From Synanceia verrucosa (Eukaryota > Chordata > Actinopteri > Perciformes > Synanceiidae), in NCBI GenBank assembly GCA_029721515.1, contig CM056562.1, positions 7,986,767-8,050,766 of the forward strand: 64,000 bases of DNA. Reading direction: 5' to 3'. Below the pieces are notes generated by a model. It was not told the DNA's origin and did not search any database. It was given only the letters and a program-made list of their open reading frames with translations. This document shows, one piece after another, positions 9,375 to 18,069 of this stretch (positions within the stretch are counted from its first letter, which is position 1; each line of letters opens with the position of its first letter). The position numbers and the translations under genes are program-made.

Positions 9375-12300
9375 GTACGTTTGTAATCTTTTATTTTCTC
9401 ATGAACATTTGTTCTCTTTTTTGTTTTCAGTCAGATCTGAAACAATTAAGGTCCCAGTATGTCATGGCAATGACAATTCTGTAATGCTGGACACATACAC
9501 ATTTCTGTGTCTCATATATGAGACTCAGAAATATTGGTGTGTCTATAACTGGCTGGTTTGGCCTCTTTGATATCACATTCCACTGTAAATATCAGATTCC
9601 TACTGCTAATATCACATGTATGCTGCTAATAGACATTTCTGTTGCAAGTACTACATTTTTGCTGTAAATACTTTATCCATCTATCCATTATCTACCGTTC
9701 ATCCTCATAGGGTTGCGGGGGGGCTGGAGCCTATCCCAGCTGTCTTAGGGCGGAAGGCAGGGTACACCCTGGACAAGTCTCCGGTTCATCACAGGACATG
9801 TAGAGACAGACAACCACTCACACTCACATTCACACCTACGGTCAATTTAAATTAGCCAATTAACCTAATCCCCATACATGTTTTTGGATGGTGGGAGGAA
9901 GCCGGAGTACCCGCAGAGAACCCACGCAGACACGGGGAGAACATGCAAACTCCACACAGGAAGGCCCTGGGCCCGGGATATATATTTTATATTTTTATAT
10001 TTATGTCTTTTATATCTTTATTTTTATTCCATATTTATGTGTGTCCTAGAGCTGAGAGACTCTACAAAATTTTGTTATGCATAATGCATAATGACAATAA
10101 AGAATCTTGATTCTTTAACTACTGATTATGTTTCAATGTATAGTCAGCATAGTACCTGAAACTGATGATTATGCTTGTTTTGCACAAGATTATAAATGGT
10201 TATTGATCTGGTGAAAACCTGTCTCCTCAAGTTGGTATTGACTTAAACCGTCCCTGTGAACAAAAGCAGTTGTGTTTGTTAGCACCAGAGTCCCTCTCAC
10301 TTTTCAACTGCAGCCCCCATGCACTCTTCCCCTACCTTGGCTCCAGCCCTAACCCCTAACCCTAACCCCATACTACAAAATGCCAATACAATTATAAATA
10401 AACTTGTTGCACAACCTCTTTTACATCTGAGGAAACATTTGGCAGAAATAAAATAGGAGCGATGCCTTATGTTTACTAACAGTAGCTGAGAAAGGCTGCA
10501 TATCATACTATACCTTTAAACACTGGCTTTGAACCTGGCATACTACTGTACTGTAACTGATTACACCCTTGTTATTGTTCTTGCTATTGTGTAGACTGCT
10601 CTTCCAGATTACTATCGGGTGTGGTTGGACCTGGCAAATAATCTCACGCATCTGATAGAGTCACACAAACTGCGAGATCGGGTTCACGAGGTGAAGAAAT
10701 TCCCAATGTAACTCACAGCTGTGTAAATTTGGACATGCAGCCCTTCATGGTATTCATTGTTCCTGACAATAAAAATATAAAAAACTAATAAAAATAATTC
10801 TGATCACAATCCAGATGCCCTTATTGAGTCCACACCTCTTGAGTAGCCATCGGGAGCTCAGGCTGGCCAATCTAGCGCTGGGGCTCATCAGCATGGGATA
10901 TGTATGGCAGGAAGGACAACACTCACCTGCTCAGGTAAAACACTGCATGCATTCCAGTCAGTTGTGTTCTGCTAATGTGACATACTGTATAGTAAGAGTC
11001 TACATCCATGTAGACTTACACTATGTGCTATGTAGTGTACTTGGAGCTAAAGGCTAACATTGCCATACTAGTAAGCTAAAGGCAAGAGAGGGAGAATGTT
11101 TAAAATCTTAGCTTGTTAGCTTGCTTGCATTTGTTAACTGACACTGAGCACAGCCCAGTCCCCAGAATAAATGGTGGACATTTCTGGAAAGCACAGATAC
11201 ATTAAATGTGAATCTGAACCAAAAATATGCTTTGTGTCAGCATTCCACATTTGAACACAGTCTCATTATAACGTAAAGTAACAACTTGGACAGGCTCCAT
11301 CTGATTGGTGTGGTGGAAAGGAGGACGTTTTGTTAACCTGTTATCACCTCTATCATTCACTATCATTCTGACAGAATGCAAAAATTCAACATTCAACATA
11401 TCCCTGGTTTGTAGAAACATCCAATGCCAAAATTTGTTGCTGCTAAGTGGGCAGTTTGACACGAAGTGTAGGTGGTGGCATTTTGCAGGTTTTTAGTCAT
11501 AAATCATTGTACAATAAATATATTTTTGATTGATGATTTTGACATCATCTGGCAACCATGAATGCCTGTTGTATATTTTGTAGTAATCAAGCAGAAATAT
11601 TCACAAGATATTAGAAAGAATAGAAATGAGTAGGACTCAAATAGTTGTTGAGATATTTCAGTCTAGATCGAAATGGCCAACAGAGACATCCCGAGCGTGG
11701 CTTATAACTCAGTAATTATCATTCAATTGAAACTCCATCATGCTGATTTGACAGGTCCTCCCAAAAGCCCTGGCTGTGCCCTATTGGCAGGTATCACAAA
11801 TGCTTGGCCTTCCATCCATCCTGACTTATGCAGATGCAACGTTAGCCAACTGGAAATTAAAGGATCCCACAGGGTGAGTAATGGACTTGACTTCATGCCC
11901 TTTGTAATCATAGTGTTACAATAAAACTGTATGTCTCAGTTTAAGTTAGTCATATACAAAAATATTGAGGTATTTCAATGGCCACCAATAATAATTTTTT
12001 TTCACTGTTATTTCCATTTTAGGGATGTAGAAATTGGGTGAGTAGAAGGAAAAGCAAAGATGTTGACGGTCACATTGTTTTTCAAACACACATGACTAAT
12101 TCACTTGATTTTTTGAAGGCTGCTGCTCAACCCAACTTTTATCAAAATATCAACTTTAAATATAGGAACTTGGACGTGATATTTTCCCTTCCTGGTGAGA
12201 AGAGTGCCAAAGGATTTTTCATCGTGTCAATGTTGGTGGAGATGGCTGCCAGTTCAGGCATAATGGTTAGTAAAGGCTGCTGTTACTCTGTTTCCATTGA

Positions 12301-13621
12301 ACCTCAGCCTGATGCTGTCTGCCCATCTGTCCCCTTCTTTTTCTGTGGACATCTTTGTTCCCTGTCACTTAGTGGTGGAATTTTTTTCCAACTCTATCCT
12401 GCAGGGGGCTCTGGAGGTGATGCATGCTATGAAAGTCTCGGACCTCATCGGCATACAGAATGGTCTCATCAAAGTGACTCAGTCTTTGCAGAAGATGAAG
12501 GAAACTTTCAAACTCATGCACAGTGAGTTTGAATTAAACCTAGCCCAGTTTGAATTTTAATCAGTTTTCATGCAGCACCTTTCATAAAGGCAGGACAATT
12601 TAATGTGATAGGAATAACTGAATTTGTGCTCTTCTTAGAACATGTGGATGCAACCGTGTTTCATGGAACATTTAGAAACTTTCTCGCAGGGTGAGTTTTC
12701 TGACTGTTACTTTATCCTACACACTAAAGTTATTAATGCTTGTATTATTTACCCCATCTCGAGAATTGGTGAAGCTTCTCCATTTCTAACCTCCTGTTTT
12801 TCTCTGTATTTTCTCTTTTGCTTCCATGTTTAACTGGATATCATGTAAATGGTACTGTGTGCTTATAATTGCATTTATAAAAACACACACTTTTATAGTA
12901 TGCATGTATGTTTTTAAGGTGGCGCGACAACCCCAAGCTTCCAAGAGGGCTGTTGTATGAAGGTGTGAGCAGTGAGCCACTTTTTTTATCAGGTCCAAGT
13001 GCAGCCCAGAGTTCAGCCATTCAGTGCTTCGATGCTTTGTTGTGCATCCAACATGAGGGCGAGACAGGTAAAGATGCATTTCCCTCAACTTTCAACCCCA
13101 TCAAATGTTCCTCATGAATGAATCGCTCTGTCTGTGCAGTCAATTGATTGGCCTGACACAAATTCCAATTTCCAGGAAATGTTGCTGTTGTGTCAATGTT
13201 CTCTTCATTGATTCGGCTTGATCTAGGCGCCTTCCTGACACGCATGAGGGATTACATGCCACCTGCCCACCGTCAGCTGATAGAGACCATGTCTCTCTGT
13301 CCATCTCTGCAAGACTTCATTCAGTTCCACAGCACCTCTGATCTCTGCCAGACCTACAACTCCTGCGTCTCAGCACTGGTGGATTTAAGGAACTACCACA
13401 TCAACATTGTGACCAAGTTTGTCATCGTGCCCGGTAATCGCGCTCTTACAGCAGCCTGTCCGCTAAGTGGTGCGGTCACTACCCTGAACAATGTAGGGAC
13501 CGGCGGGTCAAGCATCATGGTCTTCCTCAAGAGTGCTCGTAACAGCAGTCAGAAAGTACTTATCGGAGAGAGGCCGCCTGCGACAAGAGAAACTGACCAT
13601 TTCTGCCAGGGGGGTGAATAG
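9273..13621 (+). CDS. ido1: Indoleamine 2,3-dioxygenase, complete ten-exon gene
   Basis: Haem dioxygenase that opens the indole ring of L-tryptophan to N-formylkynurenine, the first step of the kynurenine pathway; cytosolic. Coding exons: 9273-9374, 10595-10690, 10815-10934, 11755-11873, 12023-12037, 12166-12265, 12405-12522, 12639-12690, 12919-13067, 13227-13621. They sum to 1266 nt, 421 codons plus TAG; human IDO1 has 403. All introns are GT...AG and in frame. Family landmarks in order: FDISEKLGF (about residue 20), LIESHKLRDRV, YADATLANW, GFFIVSMLVEMAA (human pocket F163/S167), VFHGTFRNFLAGW with F231 and R236 in the places of human F226 and R231, SAAQSSAIQCFD, RMRDYMPPAHR, and RNYHINIVTKF whose His-348 matches the proximal haem ligand. 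The first ATG was chosen; a second in-frame ATG lies four codons on, in better initiation context. Teleosts usually carry one IDO, so ido1 versus ido2 naming is conventional. Confidence 0.95.
9673..9978 (-). mobile_element. SINE family 1, copy A (head missing)
   Basis: This is the body of the fish SINE-like repeat that occurs six times in this window (ttctaccg, gcagggtacaccctgg, ggatggtgggaggaagccgg). The orientation is minus, with the tail of tccatc repeats at left. The tRNA-like head is lost, and the copy ends at gggcccggga. Confidence 0.85.
9979..10118 (+). mobile_element. LINE 3'-tail fragment
   Basis: AT-rich sequence ending aatgcataatgacaataaag, then attct units, a layout I recognise as the 3' terminus of fish L2/Rex-type LINEs. 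No coding part is present. Confidence 0.45.
10348..10369. repeat. Short interstitial telomere-like repeat
   Basis: ccctaacccctaaccctaac plus ccc: about four CCCTAA-like units inside ido1 intron 1. Confidence 0.7.
10595..10690 (+). CDS. ido1: ido1 coding exon 2
   Basis: 32 codons, TALPDYYRVW to LRDRVHE; donor gtgaag, phase 0. Confidence 0.93.
10815..10934 (+). CDS. ido1: ido1 coding exon 3
   Basis: 40 codons, MPLLSPHLLSSHRELRLANL to SPAQ; acceptor atccag, donor gtaaaa. Confidence 0.93.
10935..11754 (+). other. ido1 intron 3
   Basis: Non-coding, with a dispersed repeat copy near 11510-11700. The open frames inside it have no family resemblance. Confidence 0.8.
11510..11700. repeat. Dispersed repeat, 'caaccatgaatg...gttgagatattt' family
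   Basis: Landmarks aaccatgaatgcctg and atagttgttgagatatttca are shared in order with 50300-50395 (gaccatgaatgtctg, agctgttgagatatcatgac). It is a common type of fish interspersed repeat. Confidence 0.6.
11755..11873 (+). CDS. ido1: ido1 coding exon 4
   Basis: 119 nt, VLPKALAVPYWQVSQML to KLKDPT plus two bases of the next codon; acceptor gacag, donor gtgagt. It contains YADATLANW of the distal haem pocket. Confidence 0.93.
12023..12037 (+). CDS. ido1: ido1 coding exon 5 (15-nt microexon)
   Basis: ggatgtagaaattgg sits between acceptor ttccattttag and donor gtgagt. Joined in frame it gives DPTG-DVEI-GNLDV. The segment has exactly the human length (DPNK-PLTY-ENMDV), which supports the exon. Skipping it would also keep frame but would delete five residues and rely on the same flanking sites. 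Confidence 0.85.
12166..12265 (+). CDS. ido1: ido1 coding exon 6
   Basis: 100 nt, NLDVIFSLPGEKSAKGFF to ASSGIM; the acceptor tract (ctttaaatatag) is weak; donor gttagt. Confidence 0.9.
12405..12522 (+). CDS. ido1: ido1 coding exon 7
   Basis: 118 nt, GALEVMHAMKVSDLIG to FKLMH plus one base; acceptor tcctgcag, donor gtgagt. Confidence 0.92.
12639..12690 (+). CDS. ido1: ido1 coding exon 8
   Basis: 52 nt encoding KHVDATVFHGTFRNFLAG with split end codons; carries the Phe and Arg of the substrate pocket; acceptor ctcttcttag, donor gtgagt. Confidence 0.92.
12919..13067 (+). CDS. ido1: ido1 coding exon 9
   Basis: 149 nt, WRDNPKLPRGLLYEG to IQHEGET; contains SAAQSSAIQCFD next to the haem; acceptor tttttaag, donor gtaaag. 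Confidence 0.93.
13227..13621 (+). CDS. ido1: ido1 coding exon 10, terminal
   Basis: 395 nt from GAFLTRMRDYMPP to HFCQGGE and TAG. Contains the proximal haem His in RNYHINIVTKF and the GTGGSSIMVFLKSAR region that aligns with the mobile C-terminal loop. The tail after KVLIGERP is not conserved. Confidence 0.95.
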
Positions 13622-13642
13622 TTAAAAAGCATACATGGTGAA

Positions 13643-13688
13643 AATAAAAATACTCATGGTGAGCCAAAATGATCAGCTATTAAATAAA
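13643..13688 (+). terminator. Candidate ido1 polyadenylation signals
   Basis: AATAAA occurs at 13643-13648 and 13683-13688, 22 and 62 nt after the stop codon. If used, the 3' UTR would be very short and would end before the fold-back element and the SINE pair. Confidence 0.5.
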
Positions 13689-13780
13689 AATGTTGAAAAA
13701 ATTCAGAAACAGAAACATACTTCCATAATTCTTGATATGATTAAATAAACAACACTTGTACTGCACTTTGACATGTTTAA

Positions 13781-14121
13781 TTACCTCTGCCAAGGAGGTT
13801 ATGTTTTCACCGGGGTTTGTTTATTTGTTTATATGTTGGTTTGTTGGTTTGCAAAATAACTCAAAAAGTTATGGACGTATTTTGACGAAATTTTCAGGGT
13901 TAGTCAGAAGTGGCCTAACTTAAAACTGATTAATTTTTGGTGATCAGATCCGATTCGGCGGCACCACCAAAACTTTATCGGGTTTTAGTTAAGCCACTTC
14001 TGGCCAATCCTGAAAACTTCATCAAAAACCGTCCATAACTTTTTGAGTTACTTTGCAAACCGACAAACCAACATACATACAAATAAACAAACCCCAGTGA
14101 AAACATAACAGTGGGGGTAAC
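13781..14121. mobile_element. Fold-back (long-TIR) element
   Basis: The left arm (from ttacctctgccaaggaggtt through tcagaagtggccta, ending about 13917) is repeated in inverse on the right (about 13990 onward, cacttctggccaatcctgaa to cataacagtgggggtaa). A related right half occurs at 52840-52990. It is probably a non-autonomous DNA element. Confidence 0.8.
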
Positions 14122-14354
14122 TTTAAATAAAAAAGTTGCCGCCGCGGTGGATATCTGCATTCTCTGAGTGCTTTTCTAGTTTAATCATGTGATATGGTTG
14201 TAAAAACTTTGACAGACCATTGAAAACTCTACATGCTTCATTGAAAATGATTAAAATTTCTTTCAGATAAATGATTTGAATGTTGACCTTCATAAAATAT
14301 TGAATCAATTACTATAACAATGCCTTGCCATGTGTTATTTGATCTGTTTCAATA

Positions 14355-14705
14355 CCATCCACCAATCCATCCATCCAACCACCCATTTTCTACCGCTTAT
14401 CCTCATAGGGTCGCGGGGGAGCTGGAGCCTATCCCAGCTGTCTTAGGGTGAAAGGCAGGGTACACCCAGGACAAGTCTCCAGTTCATCACAGGACACATA
14501 GAGACAAACAACCACTCACACTCACATTCACACCTACGGTCAATTTAAATTAACCTAATCCCCATGCATGTTTTTGGCTGGTGGGAGGAAGCCGGAGTAC
14601 CCGGAGAGAACCCCCGCAGACACGGGAGAACATGCAAACTCAGAAATCAAACCCGGTACCTTCTTGCTGTGAGGCTACAGTGCTAACCACCACCGTTCTG
14701 CCTCC
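14355..14705 (-). mobile_element. SINE family 1, copy B
   Basis: Minus orientation: tccatccatcc tail at left, body, then a degenerate tRNA-like head (gtgaggctacagtgctaacc on the plus strand). Lies head to head with copy C, 188 bp away. Confidence 0.85.
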
Positions 14706-14893
14706 TCAATACTATCCATAATAAGGAATTTAATGCATAAAATGCATTAAATTATGATACAAATAATACATTTGGGTAATAAACTAATTTGGCTTTTTGT
14801 GAAAAGATACTGAAAATGGGAACTTGTTCATGCTTGAGAAAAAAATATGTAGAAAAAAATATAAGGCAGGGAATAGCATTGTAGGAATAGGAC

Positions 14894-15248
14894 GACACAG
14901 TGATGCAGTGGTTAGCACTGTCGCCTCACAGCAAAAAGGTACCAGGTTCGATTCTCAGCCTGGACCCTTTCTGTGTGGAGTTTGCATGTTCTCCCCGTGT
15001 TTGCATGGGTTCTCTCCGGGTACTCTGGCTTCCTCCCACCATCCAAAAACATGCATGGGAATTAGGTTAATTGGCTAATTTAAATGGTCCGTGTGTGTCA
15101 ATGTGAGTGTGAGTGGTTGTCTGTCTCTATGTGTCCTGTGATGAACTGGAGACTTGTCCAGGGTGTACCCTGCCTTTCACCCTAAGACAGCCGGGATAGG
15201 CTCCAGCCCCCTGTGACCCTATGAGAGGATAAGTGATAGAAAATGGAT
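14894..15248 (+). mobile_element. SINE family 1, copy C with target duplication
   Basis: Plus orientation. The head contains an A-box-like tgatgcagtggttagc and a B-box-like ggttcgattctc; the tail is aaaatggat. It is flanked by the 10-bp direct repeat ggaataggac at 14884-14893 and 15249-15258, which marks a retrotransposition target duplication. Confidence 0.9.
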
Positions 15249-15258
15249 GGAATAGGAC

Positions 15259-17880
15259 AATGGAGGACACTGAAAGAAAAGCAAAAAAGAATCAGCTGAG
15301 GAGAATGAAGGAGAAAGACAGACATGGTGAGTTACGGTTGGGTGTTTAGGAAAGAGGGATAAATGTGGGATCAGGTCACTCAGTTTGACGGACTGGAACC
15401 TCCACTCGTCTCCTGGTCTGGACTTGAAAGCTGTGTCTCTTCTTGTGACTGATCTCACACACATCACTTTAGACGAGAGAGGAAGGAGCTCAGTCACATG
15501 GATGCTGCTGAGCTCTGGTCCAACTTTGCTTCACTAAAGCTGTAACTACACCTCGTGCTGGTGTAGTTGTTTGCCATCGCATAGAGTCACAAGGGGCTGC
15601 TGGAAATATTTTTTCTCTTTTCTATATTCTATGTTACTTAACATAGAAACATGGGACTGTCCTGGCTATGAAATGCTGAAACCATGTATCTATCATAGAT
15701 TTATGTTACTGTCATCTTCAAGTATTTAAACTACATATATGAGAAACTATGTTTTGTCCATCATTTTGGCATGGGGTTAGCTCCAAATGCTTCAATACCA
15801 AAGAGCCTGAGCTGCTGCAGCAGAGAATCCAAAACACAGTCAATGGCAAAATGTTTTAAACTCAAACGTTTCTTTTTGCACCTTAACGTCTCGCAAAACT
15901 TTTTGTGCACAAGCATGCTTCAAGTTTTTATCAAATAAATTGATATTTTCTAACACCGCTCTTCATTGTACTGACAGTCAACCGGGAGAGTGTGTGAGTC
16001 ACGTAGTGCTGACTATGGGAAAAAATGAATACGACTTTTACTTCCTGAACCAGAAAAATAGCTCCTCTCACTTTGCAGCTCTATTGCCTTCAGCTTGCAG
16101 AAGACACAGGAACACACCAAATGACCTTCCGTTGAAAATGTTTTAATTTTGATGTAGAAACAGTAGAAAAATGCACAATATTGCACACAGTCACTAAATT
16201 GCACTTTCTCAGTGTACAGATATTTGCATGGTAATTGGTGACCTGAATTATGTAGTTATATCTGCGTAGTCTAGCGATGGGAGGTCAGTACAAGTCTTCC
16301 TGACATTTCTCAGACATTTAACAGTACCATAATCATCATAAGAGCTGCTGTTATAAAATTACTTAAAGACAGTAAATGCCTGCTTTGTAACATCGTGCAA
16401 GTTCAATATCATTGCTACATCATCAGTGTTTGTTTTTTTTGTTGTACTTAACCAAAGCTGGTGGCTACAGGTCCTCTCTGCTGTAAGGTCGCTACCATAT
16501 TCCATTAGCACTGTAAATATATATAGATATATATTTATATACACATATAGCCCTTCTACTCCTGTAAGTTCAGTGCACAGTCGTTTGCGTGAGTTAAACA
16601 AACAGATGTTTGGTGTTCTGTAATTGTTTTGGGCAAAAAAAAGACAAAAAGTTGTTTCATTTTTCAAGATGGGACTTGCAGTTGAATGGCAAAACAAATT
16701 ATTGAAAAACAACACCTCCAATATCAGCTGACTGATCACAAACAGTTTACATGACTGAGAGTATAACTGAGAGGCAAGGCAAACTCTAAATGGACTCAAA
16801 GATGAAGAAATGTCAAAATAGCTTTTACTTTTAGTTGGAAATAAAGAAAAGACATTTTAAGTTATCATAGAAAATATTCTGCCTTGGAAGTCGTAATCAA
16901 AACATGATATATATTGTTAAAAAGAATTGACCTCACCCAGATTTGTACCTGCTTCAAGAGGAGGGGCCCGAACATATGTTTATCCACATATGTTTTTTTT
17001 TATTTCATTTCACAGTACTTTGCTAAAAAGATGCAGATATTCTAAAATATAGATTCTAAAATATAGATTCTGAACAGCTTAGCCAACAGGAAGAAAGGAC
17101 AGGATGACTGAGGCATAGTTGGCTGGCTAGTTGGTTGGTTGCACAGTGAGCTAAATGGAGAAAGAGAGAGACAGATAGAGAGAGATAAAGAGTCACTAAG
17201 AGAGGGAGGAGACGGGGTTATTAACAAAGGCAGGCAGACGTTCAGTCGGACGGACAAACTGAGTGGGATGTCAACAGATAATGAGGAACAGGAGAGAGTA
17301 GACGCTGCCATGGACTGCACTGTGTTTCAGTCTGTTACGTGTGTTCCTCTCAATTGTCTTAAGTTTGTGCTTTGCTGGAGATGGGGCTGATGTCCATTCA
17401 AAGATAATAGCTTCATTCATAAAAGGCCCTCCACATGGCGCCTCCTCTTGTTGCCAAGTAATATGCTCTAGGGGGGAAAAAGACCAAAAGTGCAGTGCAT
17501 TGGAGAAGGCAATAAAATATAGGTGTATATATAAAGTGTAATGTGCATTTATCCGGGTTATATAAATAGCATCCATCTTTACATATAACAATATACGCAT
17601 CCCAGAGCTCACCTAGTTGTTGCAGGTGTGTGTCCGTCCTCTTCAGCGAACATGCCAGAAAAAAGGTTTGACAGAATTTAAAATGTTATTTTTTGTCTCT
17701 GCTGTCCCCACCAGCTGACTTGAATGTGCAGTCACCACTTGGAAACACCAAACGAACTGGTTTTCTGTCGTCAGCCATCCTCATACGTTGATTGCTCCCT
17801 CAGAATATTCCCTCATCCGTTTCAGAACAGCAGGAGTATCAGTTTGCGCCACAAAAAGGCTGTTTGCAAAGCCTTCATGT
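15259..17880. other. Intergenic between ido1 and insyn2a
   Basis: No coding gene supported. 15259-15500 contains a short exon-like piece (ATG GAG GAC... then a gtgagt donor near 15328), followed by a GC-richer stretch I cannot name. The rest is AT-rich with a GA-rich run at 17160-17215. Confidence 0.5.
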
Positions 17881-17886
17881 TTTATT
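17881..17886 (-). terminator. Polyadenylation hexamer overlapping insyn2a stop
   Basis: On the minus strand the end reads CTTTGAATAAAAC: AATAAA begins on the last base of the TGA stop. It may not be the site used, because INSYN2-type genes could have longer 3' UTRs. Confidence 0.45.
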
Positions 17887-18069
17887 CAAAGGAACCAGAG
17901 TTTCCAACGAGCATGCTTTTTGGACTCAGTCTTGGACTTGCGTTTCGGGGTGGACGTGAACACTTCATTGGAGTAAGGCAGAGCGGGACATTGTTGGCTG
18001 TCCAGGGGGCAGAGTCTCTTCATCAGGGGCTGTAGCTTGTCCTCCTGCAGCTTGAAGTCCAGCTCAACA
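17886..18069 (-). CDS. insyn2a: insyn2a coding exon 3, terminal
   Basis: Acceptor tgcttgtgttacag, then SVELDFKLQEDKLQPLMKR to the family C-terminus KHARWKLWFL and TGA; enters in phase 2. Confidence 0.95.

Larger units (their letters stand above)
9375..10594 (+). other. ido1 intron 1 with repeats
   Basis: The intron contains a headless SINE copy (9673-9978), a LINE-type 3' tail (9979-10118) and a short telomere-like run (10348-10369). Acceptor ttgctattgtgtag. Confidence 0.85.

Noticed and set aside
16359..16799. 146-codon minus-strand open frame
   Set aside because: It contains low-complexity AT sequence and no family features, and there is no splice or homology support.
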